Part shown: in pieces, positions 1-5,035 of the stretch
Position numbering within the stretch: position 1 is the stretch's first letter
Layout of the letters: each line of letters begins with the position of its first letter
Assembly: GCA_022866015.1 (NCBI GenBank)
Contig: JALHTX010000352.1
Location: 1-5,035, forward strand
Origin: Thermoplasmatota archaeon
GTDB taxonomy: Archaea > Thermoplasmatota > E2 > DHVEG-1
DNA: 5,035 bases
Direction: 5' to 3'
Translations under genes and position numbers: made by a program
The notes under the pieces: model-generated
The model's database searches: none
What the model saw: only the letters and a program-made list of their open reading frames with translations
Told to the model about the DNA's origin: nothing

Positions 1-1670
1 ATCTCATCAATGAAGAAGCGATAACTCATTCTATCCTTTCTATTATCAAAAAACAATTCGGAACAATCAACTACCTCACTATGACCAACCCTGCAGATGT
101 TCTCCTACCCACGGTCATCAATACGACCGAAACAAAATTCACTAATCATATAACCAATAGAAAAATCATCATCCTAAGCAAAGAAATTGATCTCAGCGGA
201 AATGATACCCAACAGTATCTGATATCAGTTCCCGATGGGATCACCCATATACAAATCTCTGGGGAGATCATCCAAAAAAGAAGACCATTCCTTAGAAAAA
301 TCTCCTCTATCGATCCGCTCATCTTCATGACCCTTACTGATACACAAGGACAAATTGTTGCCTATGCTAATAGCATGGGATATGATATTGGAAAAACAAA
401 ACTTGAAACACTCACCTGCAACGCATCAGGAGAATATACTCTTATTGTCACGGTGTACAATGGGATAAAAGGCGGTTTCTTCATCCAACGAGGAATATCG
501 CGCGTCGATGCGGATATCACAGTAACAGCCACCATCACCACACTAACACGACCACATCTTCCCCTAATTCCTAAGCTTTCCATGATGGCATCGTATCTTA
601 CCGCAGCACATGGTGGTCTTCTCATTGCAAATACGACATGGGAACTCATCGATGACTCTTATGTGCACGCTGCCGCAGGATCAGGAACTGGCCCTTGGTA
701 TAATGAATCATTACACATATTCACAAATGAAAAAGTCAACAAAACAGTAAGCCTAATCAACCGTACGGTACAACTCCTTGAAACACATCAGCTTCGTAGT
801 GGATATCTACATGGACCAGCATGGCTTGCAATACTTGCAGATACCACTATGATTCCGATGTTCTACTATGGCCCCTCACAAGAAGATATCCCTGACCGAG
901 GATTGCCATCAGATAACCCATATTCACTTAACGAAAGCCTTTCAGTGGGTCGTCTAATCAGCTGGGATGTAGAGGATGTTTCAGTCTTAATTGCACGGAC
1001 GTTCTTTTATGAAAAACTCTGTGGACAACCAGCTACTCCAATAGACTGGCACCATCAATTCAGCTTCATCTTCGGAGAAGGATTTAGTGAAACTGGAGGA
1101 ATCTTCCACCAAATACCCTATTCAAAAGAAATTAAAAAATACGGGTTTGTACCAACCGTGTATGGTGACTTACGGAACAGCCGGCAAATAACGACATGTT
1201 TAAACGTCTACACAGGTGCAAACTATATTGAATATCTTGGGCATGGAGACTGGTTTTGGTTCCCCGCATCACTCTATGGATATGATATATACTCAAAAGC
1301 AGTAGATGTCGCCCATGCAAAAGACTGGGTGTATGAAAAACCAAGTAATTTTCTTGCTTCTGCATGCCTAATGGGGCGAACCGATGGGCTACTACCACAA
1401 ATGAACATCGGACTTACAATGCTCCATGCAGGATGTAACGGGTTTGTCGGTGCAACACGGGAAACCGGCCAAGAGTCAGGATTGACAATATTGGAAAATC
1501 ACTTGATTGTTGACGATTGGAGTCTAGGTGAAGCATTACGGGGAGAAAAACGCATAGATCAAGAACTCCCAACGTATTATGTCCGCACGTTGTATGGCGA
1601 TCCAGCGTTTAACCCATATGAACCACTTAATGGTTTCCATGACCAGGGACGCCCTAAACTAAAACCATAA
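1..1670 (+). CDS. C25 (gingipain)-like cysteine peptidase, surface or secreted, 5' partial
   Basis: The frame is open from base 3 to the TAA at 1668, so the gene begins outside the window. The first in-window Met (base 81) is internal, because the 26 codons before it read as normal protein (ending INYLTMTNPADV). Numbering from that Met, residues ~35-135 look like a beta-sandwich of the pre-peptidase (PPC) type (YLISVPDG, NASGEYTLIVTVYNG). Residues ~165-520 look like the caspase-fold C25 domain. It carries a VGR-x-SWDVEDVSVLIART block (289-305), a GHG with H388, and C429 in ASACLMGR; H388 and C429 match the His/Cys dyad of gingipains. At least seven N-x-S/T sequons (for example NTT, NAS, NES, NRT) fit an extracellular, glycosylated archaeal protein. 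Any signal peptide would lie off the window. No membrane anchor is visible at the C-terminus, which ends soon after the catalytic domain. The motifs support the C25-like fold. Cleavage specificity, and even activity, are inferred. Confidence 0.82.
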   Translation, partial: LINEEAITHSILSIIKKQFGTINYLTMTNPADVLLPTVINTTETKFTNHITNRKIIILSKEIDLSGNDTQQYLISVPDGITHIQISGEIIQKRRPFLRKISSIDPLIFMTLTDTQGQIVAYANSMGYDIGKTKLETLTCNASGEYTLIVTVYNGIKGGFFIQRGISRVDADITVTATITTLTRPHLPLIPKLSMMASYLTAAHGGLLIANTTWELIDDSYVHAAAGSGTGPWYNESLHIFTNEKVNKTVSLINRTVQLLETHQLRSGYLHGPAWLAILADTTMIPMFYYGPSQEDIPDRGLPSDNPYSLNESLSVGRLISWDVEDVSVLIARTFFYEKLCGQPATPIDWHHQFSFIFGEGFSETGGIFHQIPYSKEIKKYGFVPTVYGDLRNSRQITTCLNVYTGANYIEYLGHGDWFWFPASLYGYDIYSKAVDVAHAKDWVYEKPSNFLASACLMGRTDGLLPQMNIGLTMLHAGCNGFVGATRETGQESGLTILENHLIVDDWSLGEALRGEKRIDQELPTYYVRTLYGDPAFNPYEPLNGFHDQGRPKLKP

Positions 1671-1718
1671 TTATCTTGAAAAAAACAAAATATATAATGT
1701 CTAATGACACCGTAAAAA

Positions 1719-1724
1719 TTTTTT
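1719..1724 (+). terminator. T-tract, candidate archaeal terminator of the peptidase gene
   Basis: A run of six T lies about 50 bp after the peptidase stop codon. Archaeal RNA polymerase can stop at U-tracts without a hairpin, so this is a plausible 3' end. T-runs are common in this AT-rich gap, so the call is weak. Confidence 0.3.
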
Positions 1725-1860
1725 ATAATGGTATTTATAACCACCAACATCAAGAGTATACAGGTTGTTGATTAGATATATTAATATACTTAACTAATGA
1801 ATGAACGATTTTGAGTTACGGGAACTATAACAAGATTCATTCCATGAAAGTGCAACTGAA

Positions 1861-1877
1861 CAAAAACTTTTAATATA
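1861..1877 (+). promoter_or_regulatory. candidate archaeal BRE/TATA element
   Basis: An A-rich stretch (CAAAAAC), fitting a BRE, is followed directly by TTTTAATATA, fitting an archaeal TATA box. A start would be expected near 1900, well upstream of the CoA-transferase gene. It could therefore drive a long leader or a small RNA. In DNA this AT-rich, such matches arise easily by chance. Confidence 0.2.
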
Positions 1878-1965
1878 AGCCAGTTAAATAAAAGATAGAT
1901 TTATTAAAAAAATATAGAGTGAAAAGAAGAAATAATTGTGTGTAAAAAACAGGGTAATAAAACGC

Positions 1966-1993
1966 CATATAGGTGTTTTCATGCCACATGAAC
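1966..1993 (+). repeat. imperfect direct repeat, copy 1
   Basis: This segment pairs with 2201-2231. Both share the order CATA-AGG-G, TTTTCA, G, CCACAT and AA, with 23 of 28 aligned bases identical plus 3 inserted bases in copy 2. The similarity extends weakly on both sides (an A-run on the left, an A/T-rich stretch on the right). Confidence 0.4.
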
Positions 1994-2058
1994 AATATTT
2001 TCATATTCCTATATTTTTATGTGGCTATATTTGTCTTATAATTATAATGTACTCATAA
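1981..2058 (+). CDS. doubtful 25-codon ORF with hydrophobic C-terminal half
   Basis: ATG at 1981 is preceded by AGGTG (1971-1975) with five bases between, an acceptable Shine-Dalgarno match. It reads 25 codons to TAA at 2056. The product begins MPHEQYFHIP and continues with a hydrophobic run rich in Ile, Leu and Cys, so it could be a tiny membrane peptide. It overlaps a repeat and an inverted repeat, and the second repeat copy has lost the ATG. Chance is the leading explanation. Confidence 0.12.
   Translation: MPHEQYFHIPIFLCGYICLIIIMYS
1983..2025. repeat. inverted repeat GCCACAT / ATGTGGC
   Basis: Perfect 7-bp arms at 1983-1989 and 2019-2025 enclose a 29-base AT-rich loop. One G-T and two A-T pairs can extend the stem inward. 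The arms carry the CCACA word that recurs across this gap. This could be a regulator site or an RNA stem; the long loop makes a stable hairpin less likely. Confidence 0.3.
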
Positions 2059-2072
2059 GTTTTTTTATATCT

Positions 2073-2104
2073 CATAAGAACGTTTTCTTATGGTCATATT
2101 TTTT
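2073..2104 (+). terminator. hairpin with 8-bp perfect stem followed by T6
   Basis: CATAAGAA (2073-2080) and TTCTTATG (2085-2092) form a perfect 8-bp stem around a CGTT loop. A run of six T (2099-2104) begins seven bases later. The layout resembles an intrinsic terminator but the stem is AT-rich and weak. The word CTCATAAG also occurs as a direct repeat at 2052-2059 and 2071-2078, so an operator is another reading. Confidence 0.3.
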
Positions 2105-2149
2105 GTGTGGTTATGTTTTTCGTATATACATAAAAAAAACAGCCACACA
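2104..2149. repeat. long imperfect inverted repeat TGTGTGG / CCACACA
   Basis: Arms at 2104-2110 and 2143-2149 are perfectly complementary over 7 bp. The inner flanks are largely complementary too (a T-run at 2116-2120 against an A-run at 2132-2139), giving a long imperfect hairpin with an AT-rich tip. A T5 follows at 2156. It could be part of a structured small RNA or a regulator site. Confidence 0.28.
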
Positions 2150-2200
2150 GACAGATTTTTAACATAAAACTTAAACATTCAAATTTCTATAGAAAAAATC

Positions 2201-2231
2201 CATAAAGGCGTATTTTCAAGTCCACATAAAT
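2201..2231 (+). repeat. imperfect direct repeat, copy 2
   Basis: This is the partner of 1966-1993, lying 235 bp downstream. It differs by five substitutions and has two bases (TA) and one base (T) inserted. The ATG of copy 1 is AAG here, so the pair does not preserve an ORF. Confidence 0.4.
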
Positions 2232-2277
2232 AAATCTTTACAAACACATGTTTAAGACAGTTTCACAGCCATATATT

Positions 2278-2286
2278 TTTATATAA
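2278..2286 (+). promoter_or_regulatory. candidate TATA box for the CoA-transferase gene
   Basis: TTTATATAA is a good match to the archaeal TATA consensus. A transcript starting about 25 bases downstream would have a leader of roughly 100 nt before ATG 2409. No convincing purine-rich BRE precedes it. TTAATATTTA near 2332-2341 is an alternative that would give a leader of about 45 nt. Confidence 0.25.
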
Positions 2287-2392
2287 TTTTTACAAAGCTA
2301 AAAAAAATGATTTAAGATTTCGATGATTTTTTTAATATTTACTTAATACAGATAAGAAATTTGGGGAGTAATAACACTACAGCTGGATTATT

Positions 2393-2401
2393 AGGATGTG
2401 A
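2393..2401 (+). promoter_or_regulatory. Shine-Dalgarno site of the CoA-transferase gene
   Basis: AGGATGTGA matches the ideal AGGAGGTGA at eight of nine positions and ends seven bases before ATG 2409. This fixes the start there rather than at the in-frame ATG 2517 (MTAREAV), which has no such site. Confidence 0.75.
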
Positions 2402-2408
2402 AAAATAA

Positions 2409-4205
2409 ATGAATATATTAAATGAAGGAAACGGTGAACTCATCGGATGGCATGACCCAGATACTAATCGCCATTGGGTTCAAAAAAATAAATATAGAGA
2501 ACTTAAAGATAAAAAGATGACGGCACGAGAAGCTGTATCAACATATATTAAAGATGAGTCTCTGATAGCAATGGGTGGTTTTGGTCATGTTCGAGTATCG
2601 ATGCCAATAGTTTATGAAATAATTAGACAAAAAAAACGAAAATTAACAATAGCTGGTAAAACAGCAGTTCATGACCTTGACCTTCTTGTAGGATCGGGAT
2701 GTGTAAACAAAGTTGAAGTAGCGTATTCTTTTGGACATGAACTTAGAGGGTTATCCCCCTCTTCTCGTAGGGCAGTTGAAACAGGTAAATGTAAGGTTGT
2801 TGGTGAGATAAGTAATGCTGGTTATCAATGGCGATTCCTTGCTGCTATGATGGGATTGCCATTTATTCCTACAAGTGTGATGCTTGGTACTGATACTTTT
2901 AATAAAAGCTCGGCAAAGGTTATACAAGATCCTTTTAGTGGTAAACCAATTTGTTTACTTCCTGCTTGTTATCCTGATGTAGCAGTTATTCATGTACCAA
3001 GATGCGACATATATGGAAATGCTCAAATTGATGGTATTATTGTTGAGGATTTTGAACTTTCAAGGGCAGCCAGACGTTTAATTATAACAACTGAAGAAAT
3101 CATTGATATTAAAACTATTAGAGAAGAACCATACAAAACTATTATACCATATTATTTAGTAGATGCTGTTATAGAAGCACCTTTTGGTTCACATCCTTGT
3201 CAAATGCCGTATCTTTATTTCTTTGATGAGGAACATATTGCTGAATGGTTATCACTTTCAAAAACAGACGATGGAGTTGTACAATACTTAGAAAAATATG
3301 TTTATGGTATTGATGAATTTAAAGATTATTTAGAGTTAATTGGTGGATCAAAGAAGTTAGCTCAGTTAAAAAGAATAGAAAAATTAGAAGAGCCAATGAG
3401 TGCACCATGGATAAAAAAAACTAATGGAAAACAAAAAACAAAAGAAGAGTATTCTTCGACAGAAATGCTTGCCTGTGTAGCATCAAACACCTTGGAGGAT
3501 AAAAAATCTGTTTTTGTTGGAACAGGTTTACCTATGATAGCCGCGATGTTAGCAAAGCGTACCCATGCACCAAATATACTTTTATTTTTTGAGGCTGGAG
3601 GAATAGGTCCTGAGATACCTGTCTTGCCAATTTCAGTTGGTGACTCAAGAACATTTCATATGGCTATTGCGGCATCAAGTATGCATGATTCAATGTCTAT
3701 GGCTCAAGCAGGATATATTGATTATGGATTTTTAGGGGCTGCTCAGATAGATAAATATGGAAATATAAACACGACTGTTATTGGTCCGTATGAACATCCA
3801 AAAACTAGGTTACCTGGCAGTGGTGGTGCAAATGATGTGGGTACACTTTGTAATAAAACGATAATAATCATGAGACAAGATAAGAACCGTTTTGTTGAAA
3901 AGGTAGATTTTCTTACAACTCCAGGATATCTTGATGGATATGATTCGCGGGAAAAAAAAGGTTTACCAGAAGGCAGTGGACCATACAGGATAATAACACA
4001 GCTAGGGGTTTTTGGGTTTGATGAAAAATCTAAAAAAATGAAACTTATATCTCTTCATCCTAATGTAACTATTAATATGATCAAAGAAAATAGTGGATTT
4101 GATATAATAATCCCCAAAGAGGTATCTATTACAAAGCCTCCTTCAAAGAATGAATTAAAGATTCTTAAAAAAATAGACCCAACAGGAATGGTAATTGGAA
4201 AATAA
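2409..4205 (+). CDS. fused class I CoA-transferase (GctA-GctB type), 598 aa
   Basis: The protein is predicted to move CoA between an acyl-CoA donor and an organic acid in the cytoplasm, by the class I route through a glutamyl-CoA intermediate. Residues ~37-320 are the A-subunit half: MTAREAV opening, CoA-site loop MGGFGHVRVSMP near 55-65, then VEVAYSFGHELRGLSP and LLPACYPDVAVIHV. Residues ~325-347 are a Lys-rich linker. Residues ~348-575 are the B-subunit half, with VGTGLPMIAAMLAKRTHAPN, the likely catalytic E395 in FFEAGG about 48 residues into the half, LGAAQIDKYGNINTTVIG, and the GSGGAND loop at 470-476. In glutaconate CoA-transferase the two halves are separate chains; here they are one reading frame without a frameshift. 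The ~36-residue N-terminal extension contains GWHDPDTNRHW and is supported by the start site. The substrate is unknown. The actinobacterial IpdAB hydrolases share this fold but, as I recall, lack the catalytic Glu, so E395 favours a true transferase. A thiolase-fold gene follows 127 bp downstream. Confidence 0.93.
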   Translation: MNILNEGNGELIGWHDPDTNRHWVQKNKYRELKDKKMTAREAVSTYIKDESLIAMGGFGHVRVSMPIVYEIIRQKKRKLTIAGKTAVHDLDLLVGSGCVNKVEVAYSFGHELRGLSPSSRRAVETGKCKVVGEISNAGYQWRFLAAMMGLPFIPTSVMLGTDTFNKSSAKVIQDPFSGKPICLLPACYPDVAVIHVPRCDIYGNAQIDGIIVEDFELSRAARRLIITTEEIIDIKTIREEPYKTIIPYYLVDAVIEAPFGSHPCQMPYLYFFDEEHIAEWLSLSKTDDGVVQYLEKYVYGIDEFKDYLELIGGSKKLAQLKRIEKLEEPMSAPWIKKTNGKQKTKEEYSSTEMLACVASNTLEDKKSVFVGTGLPMIAAMLAKRTHAPNILLFFEAGGIGPEIPVLPISVGDSRTFHMAIAASSMHDSMSMAQAGYIDYGFLGAAQIDKYGNINTTVIGPYEHPKTRLPGSGGANDVGTLCNKTIIIMRQDKNRFVEKVDFLTTPGYLDGYDSREKKGLPEGSGPYRIITQLGVFGFDEKSKKMKLISLHPNVTINMIKENSGFDIIIPKEVSITKPPSKNELKILKKIDPTGMVIGK

Positions 4206-4270
4206 ATTTTTGTACGACAATAAACGAAAAAAAATAAACAAAAAATTTTTCAATTACTACCTTATTACGG

Positions 4271-4276
4271 TTTTTT
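4271..4276 (+). terminator. T6 tract after the CoA-transferase gene
   Basis: Six T follow ACGG, 65 bases after the CoA-transferase stop codon and just before the hairpin region upstream of the thiolase-fold gene. It could end or attenuate transcription between the two genes. No strong stem precedes it. Confidence 0.25.
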
Positions 4277-4277
4277 A

Positions 4278-4326
4278 GTGAGACGGGGAATTAAACAAAA
4301 TTTTTTCGTCTCATGTCGATGAGATG
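4278..4326 (+). promoter_or_regulatory. two mutually exclusive hairpins before the thiolase-fold gene
   Basis: Segment 2, CGTCTCAT (4307-4314), can pair in two ways. It pairs upstream with TGAGACG (4279-4285): seven Watson-Crick pairs, extended inward by three G-U and two A-U pairs, with an 11-base loop. It can also pair downstream with ATGAGATG (4319-4326): seven Watson-Crick pairs and one G-U around a GTCG loop. The downstream hairpin covers the bases just before ATG 4333 and the alternative in-frame ATG 4324, so it could block translation. The upstream hairpin would free them. TGAGACGG and TGAGATGG also form a direct repeat 41 bases apart, so paired protein-binding sites are an alternative. 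Confidence 0.4.
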
Positions 4327-4332
4327 GTAGAC

Positions 4333-5035
4333 ATGTCAAGAAAAGTTTGTATAGTAGGTGGAGCAACAACTCCTTTTGATTATGGACCAACTGGTTTTGA
4401 AAGTATAGAAGGCGGAGCAGCAGAATGCATAAGAGAAACAAGAAAAGATATACCTGATTTTTCTCTTAGAGATCTTGATTTAATGATTTATTCTCACTTC
4501 TCAGTACATTTTGGACATCAACTTGCATCAGAATGGATTATCCATGATCATCTGGGTCTTGTTGGACTCCCACATTTTCGTGTTGAGAATGGTGGTAATA
4601 CCGGTGGCTCTGCATTGTACGCAGCAGCACTTGCAGTAATGTCAGGTCATCATGATGTTATTGGTATTGTTGGTTGGGAAACAATGGACTCAGTAAAACA
4701 AAGTCAAGGAAGTGAATTTATTGCCATGGCATCAGATATTAGATACGAGCTTATGGTCGGTGGAATCTATCCTATTTACTATGCTGCAATGGCAAACAAA
4801 TGGATGAAAGACAACAAAGTAACTGAAGAAGATGTTGCTAGCATCGCGGCTAAAAATAAAAATAATGCAATGGATAATCCTAAAGCTCAATGGTATCGCA
4901 ATGAACATAAATATATTACAGTTGATGATGTAATGAATTCTCGTCTTATATCATACCCTATTAAAAAGTATGACTGTTGTTTAATGACACGAGGAGTCGC
5001 ATTTTTACTAGTTTGTTCTGAAAAATATGCTAAAA
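4333..5035 (+). CDS. SCP-x/archaeal-type thiolase-fold protein lacking the catalytic Cys, 3' partial
   Basis: The frame is open from ATG 4333 to the window edge (234 complete codons). The N-terminal half of a thiolase fold is recognisable: MSRKVCIVGGATTPF at the start, then VENGGNTGGSALYAAALAVMSG (84-105), VIGIVGWETM, a YAAMANKWM helix, the KVTEEDVASIAAKNKNNAMDNPKAQ block, the VDDVMNSRLISYPI segment and the DCCLMTRGVAF turn (214-224). In thiolases of this group the second block usually reads VExACASGG, with Cys taking up the acyl group; here that position is G88. The DCCLMTRG turn also has Arg where Asp is usual (DG to RG). A claisen thiolase reaction is therefore doubtful. A retro-aldolase role like Ltp2, or a non-catalytic subunit, is possible. 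The C-terminal His/Cys motifs are off the window. ATG 4324 (MVDMSRKV) is an alternative start; neither start has a clear Shine-Dalgarno. The gene is probably co-functional with the CoA-transferase upstream. Confidence 0.88.
   Translation, partial: MSRKVCIVGGATTPFDYGPTGFESIEGGAAECIRETRKDIPDFSLRDLDLMIYSHFSVHFGHQLASEWIIHDHLGLVGLPHFRVENGGNTGGSALYAAALAVMSGHHDVIGIVGWETMDSVKQSQGSEFIAMASDIRYELMVGGIYPIYYAAMANKWMKDNKVTEEDVASIAAKNKNNAMDNPKAQWYRNEHKYITVDDVMNSRLISYPIKKYDCCLMTRGVAFLLVCSEKYAK

Larger units (their letters stand above)
1671..2408. other. long AT-rich intergenic region with repeats and hairpins
   Basis: This 738-bp stretch separates the peptidase gene from the CoA-transferase gene. It is strongly AT-rich, with many homopolymer A and T runs. 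No ORF above 60 codons was found on either strand and nothing resembles a tRNA or rRNA. It holds a T-tract just after the peptidase gene, several TATA-like boxes (1687-1697, 1868-1877, 2278-2286), a 12-bp perfect AT palindrome (TATATTAATATA, 1777-1788), three inverted repeats between 1983 and 2149, and an imperfect direct repeat (1966-1993 and 2201-2231). The words GCCACAT, CCACACA, CCACAT and their complements recur on both strands between 1960 and 2275. Such a long non-coding leader is unusual for a compact archaeal genome. It could hold a small RNA, regulator sites or decayed mobile DNA. Confidence 0.7.

Noticed and set aside
146..649. Minus-strand ORFs of 60 and 95 codons (146-328 and 362-649)
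   Set aside because: They lie inside the strongly protein-like + strand peptidase frame, have no recognisable motif, and look like antisense shadows.
1132..1398. Minus-strand 88-codon ORF
   Set aside because: It is antisense to the catalytic region of the peptidase, including H388 and C429, with no family resemblance.
1777..1788. Perfect 12-bp palindrome TATATTAATATA
   Set aside because: Made only of A and T in a very AT-rich stretch, so expected by chance; recorded but not treated as an operator.
1801..1878. Possible gene remnant: ATG 1801 reads NDFELREL, stop, QDSFHESATEQKLLI, stop
   Set aside because: The text looks protein-like and a bit less AT-rich, but an in-frame stop sits directly before the ATG, another interrupts it, and only 24 residues are involved. 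Too short to call a pseudogene.
1959..2275. CRISPR-like array, suggested by recurring CCACAT words
   Set aside because: The copies are imperfect, in both orientations and unevenly spaced, without uniform spacers.
2517..2519. Alternative start ATG 2517 for the CoA-transferase
   Set aside because: No ribosome site precedes it, whereas ATG 2409 has an eight-of-nine match at good spacing and the added residues read as normal protein.
4324..4332. Alternative start ATG 4324 for the thiolase-fold gene
   Set aside because: It adds only three residues, lies within the downstream hairpin and has no spaced Shine-Dalgarno. ATG 4333 gives the usual family N-terminus, although 4324 cannot be excluded.

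Overview
The window most likely comes from an AT-rich archaeon. The best clue is the first gene, a gingipain-like (C25 family) surface or secreted peptidase of a kind I associate with Euryarchaeota and Thermoplasmatota-type genomes. Further support comes from TATA-like boxes, T-tracts without GC-rich stems, and an SCP-x/archaeal-type thiolase gene. The lineage cannot be fixed from the sequence alone. All three sizeable genes are on the + strand. Two are cut by the window edges.

Layout. Positions 1-1670 hold the 3' part of the C25-like peptidase gene; the frame is open to the left edge, so the true start is outside the window. Positions 1671-2408 are a long (738 bp), very AT-rich gene-free stretch with T-tracts, TATA-like boxes, several inverted repeats and an imperfect ~30-bp direct repeat. 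It contains at most one doubtful 25-codon ORF. Positions 2409-4205 encode a 598-residue class I CoA-transferase in which the A and B subunits (glutaconate CoA-transferase GctA/GctB type) are fused in one chain. It has a strong Shine-Dalgarno sequence, a catalytic glutamate at the expected place (E395) and a GSGGAND motif. A 127-bp gap (4206-4332) follows, with a T-tract and two hairpins that compete for the same segment. From 4333 to the right edge runs the 5' part of a thiolase-fold gene of the SCP-x/archaeal type. The nucleophilic cysteine of true thiolases is replaced by glycine (G88).

How the genes work together. The CoA-transferase and the thiolase-fold protein share strand, spacing and base composition, and probably form one functional unit acting on acyl-CoA thioesters: the transferase activates an organic acid and the thiolase-fold protein acts on the resulting CoA ester. 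Because the thiolase-fold protein lacks the acyl-accepting cysteine, its chemistry may be non-thiolytic, for example a retro-aldol reaction as in Ltp2-type aldolases, or it may need a partner. A DUF35/OB-fold zinc protein just downstream of the window would be the expected partner. The peptidase has a visibly different base composition and is probably unrelated to this unit.

No tRNA, rRNA, CRISPR array, insertion sequence or integrase was seen.
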